Source of the DNA: an uncultured Candidatus Melainabacteria bacterium
GTDB lineage: Bacteria > Cyanobacteriota > Vampirovibrionia > Gastranaerophilales > Gastranaerophilaceae
Assembly: GCA_934754655.1 (NCBI GenBank)
Contig: CAKVIC010000011.1
Location: forward strand, 1-64,000
Length of the DNA stretch: 64,000 nucleotides
Direction of reading: 5' to 3'
The notes under the pieces are model-generated. The model was not told the origin of the DNA, did not search any database, and saw only the letters and a program-made list of their open reading frames with translations. The translations under genes were made by a program, and so were the position numbers. Within the stretch, counting starts at the first letter, position 1, and each line of letters opens with the position of its first letter. Below, in pieces: positions 17,703-27,573 of the stretch.

Positions 17703-19481
17703 TTGATTACACGAATGAAAAACAAAAATTGTGGTGAATTAAACCTCAATAATATTAATGAAAATGTCACTTTATCAGGCTGGGTTTCAACAGTTAGAGA
17801 TTTGGGTGGAATATTGTTTATTGAATTACGCGACAGAAGCGGATTCTTTCAATTAGTAGCAAATCCTCAAATTAACCCAGAAGTTCATAAAATTTTTGAA
17901 AAAGTTAGAAGTGAATACGTAATAACAGTTAAAGGTAAAATTTCTAGACGTCCTGAAGAAACTTATAACGAAAAATATCCTACAGGACAAGTGGAAATGT
18001 ATCCGGAATCTGTTGAAATTCTTTCTGAAGCAAAAGTTTTACCATTCGTTCTTGGAGATGAAAATGTTTCTGAAGATGTTCGCTTAAAATATCGTTATTT
18101 AGATATCAGAAACGAAAAAATGTTACATAACTTGACAGTTAGACATAACATTGTACAAGCTGTTAGAAATTATTTAAATAATCAAGGTTTCTTAGAAGTT
18201 GAAACTCCAATTTTAATAAAAACAACACCTGAAGGTGCTAGAGATTATTTAGTACCATCACGTGTTCAAGAAGGTAAGTTCTTTGCACTACCTCAATCAC
18301 CTCAAATCTTTAAACAATTATTAATGGTTGGTGGTATTGAAAAATATTATCAAATTGCAAAATGCTTTAGAGATGAAGATTTAAGAGCAGATAGACAACC
18401 AGAATTTACGCAAATAGATATGGAAATGTCTTTTGTCGAACAACCTGATGTTATAAAAATGGTTGAAGGCTTACTGGTAGATGCGTTTAAAGCTGCCGGA
18501 GTTGAAATTAACCCGCCATTTAAACAAATTTCTTGGCAAGAAGCAATGGATAGATTTGGTTCAGATAAACCGGATACTCGTTTTGGCTTAGAATTGTTTG
18601 ATATTGGCGATATCATTTTACAATCTGAATTTGAAATTGTTAAAAAGACTCTTGAAAATGGCGGTATCGTACGTGGTATAAGAATTCCAGGTGGCGCTAA
18701 ATACAGCAGAAAAGATATAGATGATATAACAAAATTAGCGGTATCTTTTGGTGCAAAAGCCTTAGCTAACATTATATATAATGAAGACGGTACAGCTAAA
18801 TCACCTGTATTAAAATTTGTTACAGAAGACCAAGCAAAACAAATTCAAGAAAGAGCTGGCGCTCAAGCCGGAGATATTATTTTCTTCGTAGCAGATAAGC
18901 CAAGTCTTGTTTACGATATTATGGGCAGACTTCGTTTACATTTTGGAAAAACATTAAATCTAATTGATGAAAACAAACACAACTTGCTTTGGGTTGTTGA
19001 CTTCCCTATGTTTGAATGGTCAGATGAAGAAGGTAGATTTATGGCAATGCACCACCCATTCACATCACCAAATTTAGAGGACTTAGACAAGCTTGATAGC
19101 GGAGATTTAGGTAATGTTAAATCTATAGCCTATGATATTGTCTATAATGGCACAGAATTAGGCGGTGGCTCTGTAAGAATCCACTCTTCAGAAGTTCAAA
19201 AGAAAATCTTCAAAGCTTTAGGACTAACAGAAGAAGAAGCAACTGAAAAATTTGGATTTATGGTTAATGCTCTTCAATATGGAACTCCACCTCATGCAGG
19301 TTTAGCAATCGGCTTAGATAGACTCGTTGCACTTCTTTGCAGAACGGATTCAATACGTGACGTTATTGCATTCCCTAAAAATGCAAGCGCAAAATGTTTA
19401 ATGAGCGATGCTCCAGGTGAAGCTTCTTTGCAACAATTAAGAGAACTTCATATTAAAAGCACTGTAAAAAAATCAGAATAA
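17703..19481 (+). CDS. aspS: Aspartyl-tRNA synthetase
   Basis: Class II synthetase, about 593 aa, bacterial type with the N-terminal OB fold (GWVSTVRDLGGILFIELRDR), motif 2 (CFRDEDLRADRQPEFTQID), the GAD insertion domain, and motif 3 (GLAIGLDRLVALL). I chose the TTG at 17703 because GGAGAT stands 7 bases upstream; ATG at 17715 and longer starts from 17667 are alternatives. The absence of the anticodon-domain changes that mark non-discriminating forms cannot be judged by eye. A hairpin follows the stop. Confidence 0.93.
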   Translation: MITRMKNKNCGELNLNNINENVTLSGWVSTVRDLGGILFIELRDRSGFFQLVANPQINPEVHKIFEKVRSEYVITVKGKISRRPEETYNEKYPTGQVEMYPESVEILSEAKVLPFVLGDENVSEDVRLKYRYLDIRNEKMLHNLTVRHNIVQAVRNYLNNQGFLEVETPILIKTTPEGARDYLVPSRVQEGKFFALPQSPQIFKQLLMVGGIEKYYQIAKCFRDEDLRADRQPEFTQIDMEMSFVEQPDVIKMVEGLLVDAFKAAGVEINPPFKQISWQEAMDRFGSDKPDTRFGLELFDIGDIILQSEFEIVKKTLENGGIVRGIRIPGGAKYSRKDIDDITKLAVSFGAKALANIIYNEDGTAKSPVLKFVTEDQAKQIQERAGAQAGDIIFFVADKPSLVYDIMGRLRLHFGKTLNLIDENKHNLLWVVDFPMFEWSDEEGRFMAMHHPFTSPNLEDLDKLDSGDLGNVKSIAYDIVYNGTELGGGSVRIHSSEVQKKIFKALGLTEEEATEKFGFMVNALQYGTPPHAGLAIGLDRLVALLCRTDSIRDVIAFPKNASAKCLMSDAPGEASLQQLRELHIKSTVKKSE

Positions 19482-19519
19482 ATTTACAAAAAGTTTTTGT
19501 TAAACAGAATAAATATTTA

Positions 19520-19556
19520 AAACTTAAGCCCACAATATACTTTGTGGGTTTAGTTT
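19520..19556 (+). terminator. Rho-independent terminator of aspS
   Basis: An inverted repeat pairs AAGCCCACAA with TTGTGGGTTT and is flanked by A- and T-rich arms. It lies about 40 bases after the aspS stop and before a convergent gene, so it may act in both directions. Confidence 0.7.
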
Positions 19557-19568
19557 ATATAAAATAAA

Positions 19569-22500
19569 TTAAGGTATTTCATATAAATTAGCGCTCATAA
19601 TTTCATCTTCTTTAACTCGAACTCTTCTAGAGAAAATATCAATATACACTGAATCTTCTGATGTATTACCTAAAATTTGAATATTATGACGTTTTAAAAT
19701 AAATTGATTTAAATTAATTTTTTCTCGCTCTCCGCCGATGTATACTTTACCCAATGGAATACCTAGCTTACTACTTAATTTTTTAGCATAAGAAATTATT
19801 AAATCACGAATAAGATTATTGTAACGATATTCTGCCTTTAGCTCAATATTATCAAGAACAAGAGCTAATTTATCATCAACTTTTGCAACAAAACACATTG
19901 AATTTCCGACACTTTCGCCATCAGCAATTAATTCTATAGCAGAAAACATTTTATTTTTAATATATAAAGGCGCGCTACCCTGATGCACACCAACGTTACC
20001 AACAGCTGTGCAACAATGCGCGTGATTTCCTAAAAATAATGAATGTTTAATGTCATTCATATCAACCTTTTGTGCAACAAGTTCAATACTATTTTTACCC
20101 TTCAACGCTTCAACATTTTTAGTTTTTTGATAACATTTTTGAATCAAATTATTAAAAGTGCTGAAAGAATCAGAATTAATATATATTCGAGGAGATTCAT
20201 CATGAGCCTGTGCTGAATCGATTTGTGAGCCATCACGATTTTCAAAAATTTGTGTTTCTAAAATTTTATCTAACTGTTCTAAATTATCTTCATCAAAAAT
20301 TTGTTTAATAATTTTCAAACTCTTTTTTAATTCATTTAAACTTAAAGATTTATCATCTTTGCATAAAACTACATCCAAACTTATTTTCAACGCATTCAAA
20401 TCTTCATCAGCAACCATATTTGCCGGTTTTAATTCAACTCCGGTTTCTTGTTTTATTTTTTTCAAAACATATTCAGAAACTTTAGGCGGAAACGCTTCCA
20501 ACATATACATTAAAGTTCCTTCCAAATCTTTTTGAATATGTTGCAATTCCCCAACCTCTGAAAATGAATAATTGAATTTTTCATACGAATTTTTATCAAA
20601 ATTGCACCAATTTTTATAACTTATTCCATTTTTTTGAAAAATTGCTTTTGTAACCATATTTTGATAAAGTTTATCAAAACTTTCTTGATTAGAATTTTGT
20701 GAAAATTTATACAAAAACTCTAAAAAACTTGCAAAATTAGATTTAAAAATAATATTAGAAGTAAGAATTTCACTAATAAATTTTGATTGGGATAAATTCA
20801 ATCGTTTAGATAATTCTGCATTGTATTTAAAACCAATAACATCAAAAATGTAATAATTTATCATATCAAGCCAAGCTTTTTCATTCTGAGGGGTTTTTGT
20901 TTTTAAAAGCTTGATTGCATTAGGCAATTCTTTATCATCATACTCTAATAATGCACTTAGCACTTTCACTTTATCTAAAACGCTTTGTGGATCTAATTTT
21001 TCTGCACCATTGATTATTTCTTTTGACTTTGTTGTCAAAGTTGCAATTCTATTTTGCAAATCCTGTAACGCTTCAGGAGTATCACTATTTTTTGTATTAT
21101 TATATCCGGCTTTAAGTTTTTTTATTTGAGCTTGCAACCTTTTATATCTTTTTGAATTTTTGGGATTAATTTTTAAAAGCAATTTTTCATGTAATTCTGG
21201 TGAAAGCTTTCTCTTTAATTGCGACATTTTTATTGCAAAATCTGTGACACCATCAGCTTTGTACGTAAAACTATGTATAAAATTTTCAAGCCCTATGAGA
21301 TTTATTGTATCAATTATTTCACGTCCCTTGATTGAAAACTTTTGTAATATAGAATTTTCATTTGGAGTTGAATTTGAACATAACAAATCCTTTCTATCAA
21401 ATGCACTTTTCAAAGCCTTTGTATAATTAATAAAATCATTAATAGTTGTATCTTCATTTGCGAATTGCAAAATTGAAGCTAACGATTTTTGATATATTAC
21501 ATCACAAAATTTATCTTCATTTGCTATATAATAATCAACAATTCGTTTTTGCGCATCAAATTTTTTATTTTCGCCTACAACATTGGAAGAATCATCTGTA
21601 TTTCTCAAAATATTATCGATATTTTTTACAACAAATTTATTTTTATATAATTGAGGAGTAGAAATAAATAAATTTGCCAATTGGCTGATTCCATTAGGTG
21701 ATTCTGCATTTGTAGTCGAATATCTCATAATATTATCAATATTTTTCATTAAATTTTCGTTATTGATAATATTTTGATTATCTAAAATTCTCATCCCAAA
21801 ATCTAATTGTTCAGGCGTGAACACCGCGGTTAACATTTCATCCAAATTTGAAATAACATTAATGTTATCTACAAGTTCTTTTTTTGATAACACATACATA
21901 AGTAAATTTACAGAAGTATCATTTTGGATTGATTCTAAAATATTTCCTAAATAATCATGAATATTTTGATTATTAAAAATTTCTTTTTGAGAATATATTT
22001 TATTTAAGCACTGAATCTTTAAATCCGCGACCTCTTTATTATGCATAGATTTGATAATATCAGGTAAAGCTGTTAAAAAAGCTTTATTTTCGTATAATCT
22101 TTTATTAAAAACCACATCTTTTAAAAAATCTAAACGTCTATTATCAATACAAAAACTCATTATTCGTGGTAAAGAATTTAATAAAGCTTCCTGCTTCAAA
22201 AGATTTTTATCTTGCAAAATATCATTTATAAATGCCAATCTTTTTTCATCTTTTATTGCTGAAATAAAGTTTGATAAAGATTTAAGCAAAGTTTGATTAC
22301 TATATAATTCTTTTTTACTGAAAATATTTTTCACAAAATCAATTTGTTCATCATAATTTATATAATAAAGAATATCATCAACATCGTTTATAATAATTCC
22401 ATTATTATGCAAATCCGGATTCACCAAAATTTTATCTGTAATTAGCGCACGTTCATCGCGCGAATAGTACACCAATTTTTTTATAATAGAAACTAAATTT

Positions 22501-23120
22501 TTATTACTGTACAAATTTTTGTCCGAAAAAAACTTTTCAACAATATTTGCTTGTGCCGGTTCATTTATAAGTCGAATAATTGCATTGTAACTTTCAACTA
22601 GCTCTTTATCACCATACAATTCAGGATTTGTAATTAATAATTTAGTTGAATTTATTCTTATAGGAATTGATGTATTGTGAATAATTGAATTTATAAAATG
22701 CTGTATATTTTCGTTTTCATTCAATTGAGGATTATCTAAAATTTCTTTAATCAAAAGAATATTATATTTATTTAAATCCTCTGCGCGCTTCGAAATCATT
22801 TCAAATTTTGGATGATTTTTCAATTCATTTGAAAGCTTTTCAAATTCTTTTTGCCCTACTTCACCAAATTTATTTGATAAAACTTCATCTTTATTTTTAT
22901 CAACACGTTCTTTCTTTTTTGAGGTAAAAAATTTAGTAAAAAGTGACAAGGCTAACACTTTTAATGGCAAACTTTTAGAAAAAGTACCCATAGAAAACGA
23001 TTGGGACTTCGTTTCAACATTTTGCGACAACGACCCAGCTTTTTTAGAATGCAAAAATCGATTTTTGACATTATTTATTGAAATTCTATGATATGGTTTA
23101 TATAAAATTTTGCTATGCAT
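19569..23120 (-). CDS. Large helical-repeat protein with Cys/His-rich C-terminal domain
   Basis: I do not recognise this 1183-aa protein. Residues about 120-560 hold roughly ten degenerate repeats of 40-46 residues with a core such as NPELYGDKELV, DKNLYSNKNLV, KKELYSNQTLL and TPQLYKNKFVV. This pattern is typical of an alpha-solenoid. A charged middle follows (QIKKLKAGYNN region). The last 170 residues form a compact domain with NHAHCCTAVG (about 1030), GNSMCFVAKVDDKLAL and a helix-strand end (LGIPLGKVYIGG). The His and two Cys could be catalytic or metal-binding. There is no signal peptide. The N-terminus is basic and N-rich but lacks a clear F-K tag. Host-like scaffolds or effectors have such layouts, but this is inference. 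Confidence 0.6.
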   Translation of the reverse strand: MHSKILYKPYHRISINNVKNRFLHSKKAGSLSQNVETKSQSFSMGTFSKSLPLKVLALSLFTKFFTSKKKERVDKNKDEVLSNKFGEVGQKEFEKLSNELKNHPKFEMISKRAEDLNKYNILLIKEILDNPQLNENENIQHFINSIIHNTSIPIRINSTKLLITNPELYGDKELVESYNAIIRLINEPAQANIVEKFFSDKNLYSNKNLVSIIKKLVYYSRDERALITDKILVNPDLHNNGIIINDVDDILYYINYDEQIDFVKNIFSKKELYSNQTLLKSLSNFISAIKDEKRLAFINDILQDKNLLKQEALLNSLPRIMSFCIDNRRLDFLKDVVFNKRLYENKAFLTALPDIIKSMHNKEVADLKIQCLNKIYSQKEIFNNQNIHDYLGNILESIQNDTSVNLLMYVLSKKELVDNINVISNLDEMLTAVFTPEQLDFGMRILDNQNIINNENLMKNIDNIMRYSTTNAESPNGISQLANLFISTPQLYKNKFVVKNIDNILRNTDDSSNVVGENKKFDAQKRIVDYYIANEDKFCDVIYQKSLASILQFANEDTTINDFINYTKALKSAFDRKDLLCSNSTPNENSILQKFSIKGREIIDTINLIGLENFIHSFTYKADGVTDFAIKMSQLKRKLSPELHEKLLLKINPKNSKRYKRLQAQIKKLKAGYNNTKNSDTPEALQDLQNRIATLTTKSKEIINGAEKLDPQSVLDKVKVLSALLEYDDKELPNAIKLLKTKTPQNEKAWLDMINYYIFDVIGFKYNAELSKRLNLSQSKFISEILTSNIIFKSNFASFLEFLYKFSQNSNQESFDKLYQNMVTKAIFQKNGISYKNWCNFDKNSYEKFNYSFSEVGELQHIQKDLEGTLMYMLEAFPPKVSEYVLKKIKQETGVELKPANMVADEDLNALKISLDVVLCKDDKSLSLNELKKSLKIIKQIFDEDNLEQLDKILETQIFENRDGSQIDSAQAHDESPRIYINSDSFSTFNNLIQKCYQKTKNVEALKGKNSIELVAQKVDMNDIKHSLFLGNHAHCCTAVGNVGVHQGSAPLYIKNKMFSAIELIADGESVGNSMCFVAKVDDKLALVLDNIELKAEYRYNNLIRDLIISYAKKLSSKLGIPLGKVYIGGEREKINLNQFILKRHNIQILGNTSEDSVYIDIFSRRVRVKEDEIMSANLYEIP

Positions 23121-23214
23121 TTATAATTCTAAACCGCATAAATATTTTTTTTGCTATTAAATAATATTTTTTATTTTTTATGATATATTATTTATCAAAA
23201 GGAAGGAGAATTTT

Positions 23215-24975
23215 ATGATTATTGAAAAAGTAAATGAACCTAAAGATTTAAAAAACTTAAACATCGAAACACTAAATACTTTATCTGACGAAATGCGCAA
23301 ATTAATTATAAAAAAAGTCAACACAATTGGCGGACACTTTGGACCAAATTTAGGAATGATTGAAGCCACTATAGCAATGCATTATGTTTTCAATTCACCT
23401 GTAGATAAATTCATTTTTGACGTTTCTCACCAATGCTATCCGCACAAAATCTTAACCGGAAGAAAAGAAGGGTTTATGAACCCTGACAAATATTTAAAAT
23501 ACACCGGCTACACAGCTCCTGCAGAAAGCTCACACGATTTATTCACCGTAGGACACACCTCAACTTCTGTCAGCTTAGCGACCGGAGTTGCAAAAATTCG
23601 TGATTTGAAAGGCGAAAAATACAATGTTATTGCCTTAATTGGTGACGGTTCTTTAACCGGTGGCGAAGCGCTTGAAGGATTAAATAATGCCGCTGTTTTA
23701 GGCAGTAACATTATTATAATTGTTAACGATAATGACATGTCAATTGCAACAAACCACGGCGGATTATACAATAATTTACGCCAATTAAGAGAAAACGATG
23801 GGCTTTATGAACAAAACATGTTCAAAACCTTCGGTTTTGATTATTATTTTGTTAAAGATGGCAATAATATTCAATCATTGATTAATACATTTAAAAAAGT
23901 TAAAGATATTCAACACCCAACAATAGTTCATATTTGCACAGAAAAAGGACACGGTTGCCAAGTCGCAGTTGAAAACAAAGAAATGTTCCACTGGATTATG
24001 CCAAATACGTTGGATGAAAATGAACACTTAATAAAACACGAAGCTAACAATTTTGAAACATATGAAAGTATTACAAATAACTATATTTTAGAAAAAGCTA
24101 AACAAGATAAAACAATTGTCGCAATAAATGCAGCAACCCCTGGCGTTTTCGGGTTTACTCAAGATTTTAGAAACAAATTAGGCTCACAATATGTTGATGT
24201 AGGTATCGCAGAAGAGCACGCAACAGCATTCACTTCTGCAATTGCAAAGCAAGGTGGAAAACCAATTTTGGCAATAATGAGTTCTTTTATTCAAAGAACC
24301 TACGACCAACTCTCTCAAGATATGTGCTTGAATAATTCACCAGCAACAATTTTAGTATATTGGGGCGGAATTTCACCTGCAGATTGTACACACCTTTGCA
24401 CTTTTGACATTCCGTTAATCTCTAATATTCCTAATCTTGTTTACTTGGCACCAACAAACAAAGAGGAACATTTAGCAATGCTGGATTGGGCAGTAAATCA
24501 AACTGAACATCCGGTTGCAATAAGAGTTCCAACCGCACCTTTAATTTCTAGTGGCATAAAAGATGAAACAAATTATTCAATTTTAAATAAATACAAGATT
24601 GAAAAAAATGGAGAAAAAGTTGCGATTATCGGTTTAGGTAATTTCTTGAACTTAGCAAAAGAAACGGCTTTAGAGATAAAGAATACATTAGGTATTGACC
24701 CAACAATTATAAACCCTAGATTTATTACAGGAATTGACAAAGAATTGTTAACTAAGATTCAAGAAAATCACTCTGTTGTAATAACTTTAGAAGATGGAGT
24801 TGTAGATGGCGGGTTTGGTGAAAAAATTACCAGATTTTATGGTAAATCAAACATAAAAGTCCTAAATTACGGAGCAAAAAAAGAGTTTACCGACCGAATT
24901 GCGCTTGATGAATTATACAAAAAATATCATTTAACAAAAGAATTAATAACAAATGACATAAAAGAAATTTTATAA
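23215..24975 (+). CDS. dxs: 1-Deoxy-D-xylulose-5-phosphate synthase, divergent form
   Basis: Thiamine-diphosphate enzyme that condenses pyruvate with glyceraldehyde 3-phosphate to start the MEP isoprenoid pathway. At 586 aa it is shorter than the usual 620 or so. Kept motifs are DVSHQCYPHKILTG, HDLFTVGHTSTSVSLATG, the ThDP-binding GDGSLTGGEALEGLNNAA, KGHGC and the catalytic Glu in GIAEEHATAF. Where most Dxs have DGxTHQG, this reads ADCTHLCTFD, so it belongs to a divergent subgroup and its substrate is slightly less sure. AAGGAAGGAG precedes the ATG. Confidence 0.8.
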   Translation: MIIEKVNEPKDLKNLNIETLNTLSDEMRKLIIKKVNTIGGHFGPNLGMIEATIAMHYVFNSPVDKFIFDVSHQCYPHKILTGRKEGFMNPDKYLKYTGYTAPAESSHDLFTVGHTSTSVSLATGVAKIRDLKGEKYNVIALIGDGSLTGGEALEGLNNAAVLGSNIIIIVNDNDMSIATNHGGLYNNLRQLRENDGLYEQNMFKTFGFDYYFVKDGNNIQSLINTFKKVKDIQHPTIVHICTEKGHGCQVAVENKEMFHWIMPNTLDENEHLIKHEANNFETYESITNNYILEKAKQDKTIVAINAATPGVFGFTQDFRNKLGSQYVDVGIAEEHATAFTSAIAKQGGKPILAIMSSFIQRTYDQLSQDMCLNNSPATILVYWGGISPADCTHLCTFDIPLISNIPNLVYLAPTNKEEHLAMLDWAVNQTEHPVAIRVPTAPLISSGIKDETNYSILNKYKIEKNGEKVAIIGLGNFLNLAKETALEIKNTLGIDPTIINPRFITGIDKELLTKIQENHSVVITLEDGVVDGGFGEKITRFYGKSNIKVLNYGAKKEFTDRIALDELYKKYHLTKELITNDIKEIL

Positions 24976-24993
24976 TAAAAATTCATTAATTAA

Positions 24994-25024
24994 AAACCCT
25001 TGTTTGAATATCAAACAAGGGTTT
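24994..25024. terminator. Bidirectional terminator between dxs and glgP
   Basis: A perfect 14-bp stem (AAACCCTTGTTTGA with TCAAACAAGGGTTT, loop ATA) lies between two convergent genes. It is followed by TTATTT on the plus strand and has an A/T-rich flank on the other side, so it can serve both. Confidence 0.85.
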
Positions 25025-25046
25025 ATTTATAGCTTAATTAAAAAAT

Positions 25047-26738
25047 TTACTTGATATTTGAATATGTCCAAGCATCAAAAGTTGGAGCTTCTGAAATATT
25101 AAGCTCTTTTTTCTTTTCACCTGCACAACAATCATCATGAGCAATTGGTTTATACAATCTATTATAATATTCAATGACCATTCTATCAGAATTGAAATAC
25201 GCTTCACTCGTTCTGATAGCTTGACGCATTAACCTTGCCCATTCTTGTTTATTGTTATAATAAGTAGGTATAATTTGATTTTCAATAATATCCATTACGC
25301 ATTCATGGTCTTTCCAATGTCTTTCTTCCCAAGGCATATCATCATCCAATTCAGGATATTCAACAGTATATCCGTTAATCCCAGGAAAAGTACCTTCAAC
25401 AGTCCAACCATCATAAGTTGACAAATGCAACGCACCATTCGCGTTTGCTGACATACCAGAAGTTCCTGATGCTTCAAACGGTCTTAATGGAGTATTTAAC
25501 CAAACATCAGTACCACGTTTTAACAAACCTGATAATTGAAGTTCATAACCTGGTAAAACAACAACATTTTTCAATGTATGTGAACGGTGAAGAAGTTTGT
25601 TAAACATTTCTTTACCCATAACATCATCCGGATGGAATTTACCGGCAAAGATAATTTGTAATTTATTTTCTTCTAAAAGCTTAGTAATTCTTTCTTTATC
25701 CATAAGAATCAACCAAGCGCGCTTATAATCAGCAAATCTTCTTGCCCAAGTGATAGTTAAAACATCCGGATCAAATCTTTTACCTGCAACGTTTGCAACA
25801 TGCCTGAACAATTCTACTTTCATTTCACGCTTAGCAGCAAGAAGTTCATCAAACGATTTCGTTCCGCCCATTCTCTTATCTTGCCAATAATGAAGATTAA
25901 CAGCGTTTGTAATCGCACGAATTGGACATCTATCTTCAACCCATTCCCACATTTTGTTTGCAACAAGCCCATGAAGTTGAGATACCGCATTCGCAATTCT
26001 TGACATTCTTAAAGCCGCTACTGTTAGTGAGAAATTCTCGCCACCAAGTTGAATGGCAGTTTCTCTTGAAGCACCGGCAAAGAAACCACTTTCAAGCAAA
26101 GTATCAACCCAGTGAACTTCATTACCTGCTGCAACCGGAGTATGCGTTGTAAATACTGTTTTCTTTTTAACTTCTTGAAGGTTACCATTATATTGTCTTA
26201 ATAATTCAAATGCAGCAGGAAGTGCGTGACCTTCATTCATGTGAATAACATCAAATTTATATCCAACAGCTTGAAGAACTCTTATACCTGCAATACCAAG
26301 AACGGTTTCTTGTGCGACACGAATCTTTTCATTGCCATCATAAAGTTTATGAGAAATACTTTTTGCCCAATCACTGTTGCCTTCAATATCAGTTGTAAGC
26401 AAATAAACCGGACAAGTTCCAAATAATTCCGGCTCTACTTTGTATGCTTTTACTTTAACTTTTTCTCCAAAAGTATCAACCTCAACAGTAATCCCTGTAT
26501 CAGTTAGATAATCATAATATTTTCTAATATATGCGACTTCAACGTTACCTGCATGATCAATTCGTTGATCATAATAGCCATAAGACCACAACATTGTGAC
26601 TCCGACCATTGGTAACTGTAAATAACCTGCTGAAAGCATATGTGAACCTGCTAAAAATCCTAAGCCACCAGAATATGTACTCAAAGATTGGTCCATTGCG
26701 ATTTCCATCGAAAAATAAGCTACGTTTGGTAATGTCAT
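25047..26738 (-). CDS. glgP: Alpha-glucan (glycogen) phosphorylase, short type
   Basis: Pyridoxal-phosphate enzyme releasing glucose 1-phosphate from storage glucans. The 563-aa length and the start (VAYFSMEIAMDQSLSTYSGGLGFLAGSH) match the short alpha-glucan phosphorylase family rather than the 800-aa MalP type. The PLP lysine region appears as LRPFEASGTSGMSANANGALHLS. It is a single gene with a convergent terminator. No glgA, glgB or glgC is in the window. Confidence 0.88.
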   Translation of the reverse strand: MTLPNVAYFSMEIAMDQSLSTYSGGLGFLAGSHMLSAGYLQLPMVGVTMLWSYGYYDQRIDHAGNVEVAYIRKYYDYLTDTGITVEVDTFGEKVKVKAYKVEPELFGTCPVYLLTTDIEGNSDWAKSISHKLYDGNEKIRVAQETVLGIAGIRVLQAVGYKFDVIHMNEGHALPAAFELLRQYNGNLQEVKKKTVFTTHTPVAAGNEVHWVDTLLESGFFAGASRETAIQLGGENFSLTVAALRMSRIANAVSQLHGLVANKMWEWVEDRCPIRAITNAVNLHYWQDKRMGGTKSFDELLAAKREMKVELFRHVANVAGKRFDPDVLTITWARRFADYKRAWLILMDKERITKLLEENKLQIIFAGKFHPDDVMGKEMFNKLLHRSHTLKNVVVLPGYELQLSGLLKRGTDVWLNTPLRPFEASGTSGMSANANGALHLSTYDGWTVEGTFPGINGYTVEYPELDDDMPWEERHWKDHECVMDIIENQIIPTYYNNKQEWARLMRQAIRTSEAYFNSDRMVIEYYNRLYKPIAHDDCCAGEKKKELNISEAPTFDAWTYSNIK

Positions 26739-27036
26739 AATTTTAACCTTTTTTATTGTAATACTTTTGAACTATGTTCACTCATTATAGTTATACCATT
26801 AAGATAACATATAGTCTATATATTTGTCATTCATCTAGTACATTCAGTTTATATAATTTTTTACAACGAGTGTAACAAAAAAATTATATCAGATATTAAC
26901 AATTATTACAAATAGAGTAAACAGATAAATCTCAAAATATTTATACAAAATAAAAAGGATGCCTAAGCATCCTGAAAAATCCAACTATCACAAATCAATA
27001 TATTATATTAAAATTTCCCAAAATTATTCAAAAACA
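26739..27036. other. Intergenic region between glgP and sepF
   Basis: About 300 bases, very AT-rich, hold the upstream region of glgP and, at 26957-26972, the terminator of the sepF operon. I see no tRNA-like or other structured element in the rest. Confidence 0.5.
26950..26972 (-). terminator. Terminator of the yggS-sepF operon
   Basis: On the minus strand, GGATGC-TTAG-GCATCC is followed by TTTTTATTTTG, a classical hairpin plus U-tract about 65 bases after the sepF stop. Confidence 0.85.
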
Positions 27037-27555
27037 CTATAGTGGTTTGTTCCACAATGATTCTGAAAATTTACTTTGTGTTGTACCATTTTCAACTGAC
27101 AAAGAAACATTACTTGGAGTGAAAATAAATACCATATCACTGATTTTTTGAGCAGTTCCATTCAATGCATGAGATGCACCACACACAAAATCAATTGTTC
27201 TTTGAGATTGTTCTTTATCCAACAAGTCTAAATGCAAAACAATTGTTTTATTATCAATCAATTTTTTTACAATTTGTGCTGCTTCACTGAAAGAACGTGG
27301 TTCAATAACAGTAACTTCACCTGACTTATAAGAATTTGGATAAGTAACAACTTTTGAATCTCTTTCAAAAGAACGCTCAGGTTTAACACGTGTTCCATAC
27401 ATAGAATCAATAGATGAATTTAATGCTAATGTACCATCTACATCACCATAACCATCGTTTGCTCTGTCAAAACGAAATGCGTCATCTTCGCTTTCATCAT
27501 TAAAACTCTTTGTGAAAAAGTTTACGAACCCTTTTAAACCTTCTGATAGTGCCAT
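27037..27555 (-). CDS. sepF: Cell division protein SepF
   Basis: SepF anchors FtsZ to the membrane through an N-terminal amphipathic helix. The 172-aa product starts MALSEGLKGFVNFFTKSF, a plausible membrane-binding helix. After a linker it has the DUF552 core (VTVIEPRSFSEAAQIVKKL, IVLHLDLLDKEQSQRTIDFVCGASHAL, FIFTPSNV). It follows yggS by 18 bases, the usual order in Cyanobacteria and Firmicutes, which fits the placement of the organism. Confidence 0.93.
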   Translation of the reverse strand: MALSEGLKGFVNFFTKSFNDESEDDAFRFDRANDGYGDVDGTLALNSSIDSMYGTRVKPERSFERDSKVVTYPNSYKSGEVTVIEPRSFSEAAQIVKKLIDNKTIVLHLDLLDKEQSQRTIDFVCGASHALNGTAQKISDMVFIFTPSNVSLSVENGTTQSKFSESLWNKPL

Positions 27556-27573
27556 TTATTCCTCCATATATAT

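Noticed and set aside
24080..24140. Frameshift in dxs because the chain is short
   Set aside because: The frame is continuous from start to stop with all domains in order. The shorter length reflects divergence.
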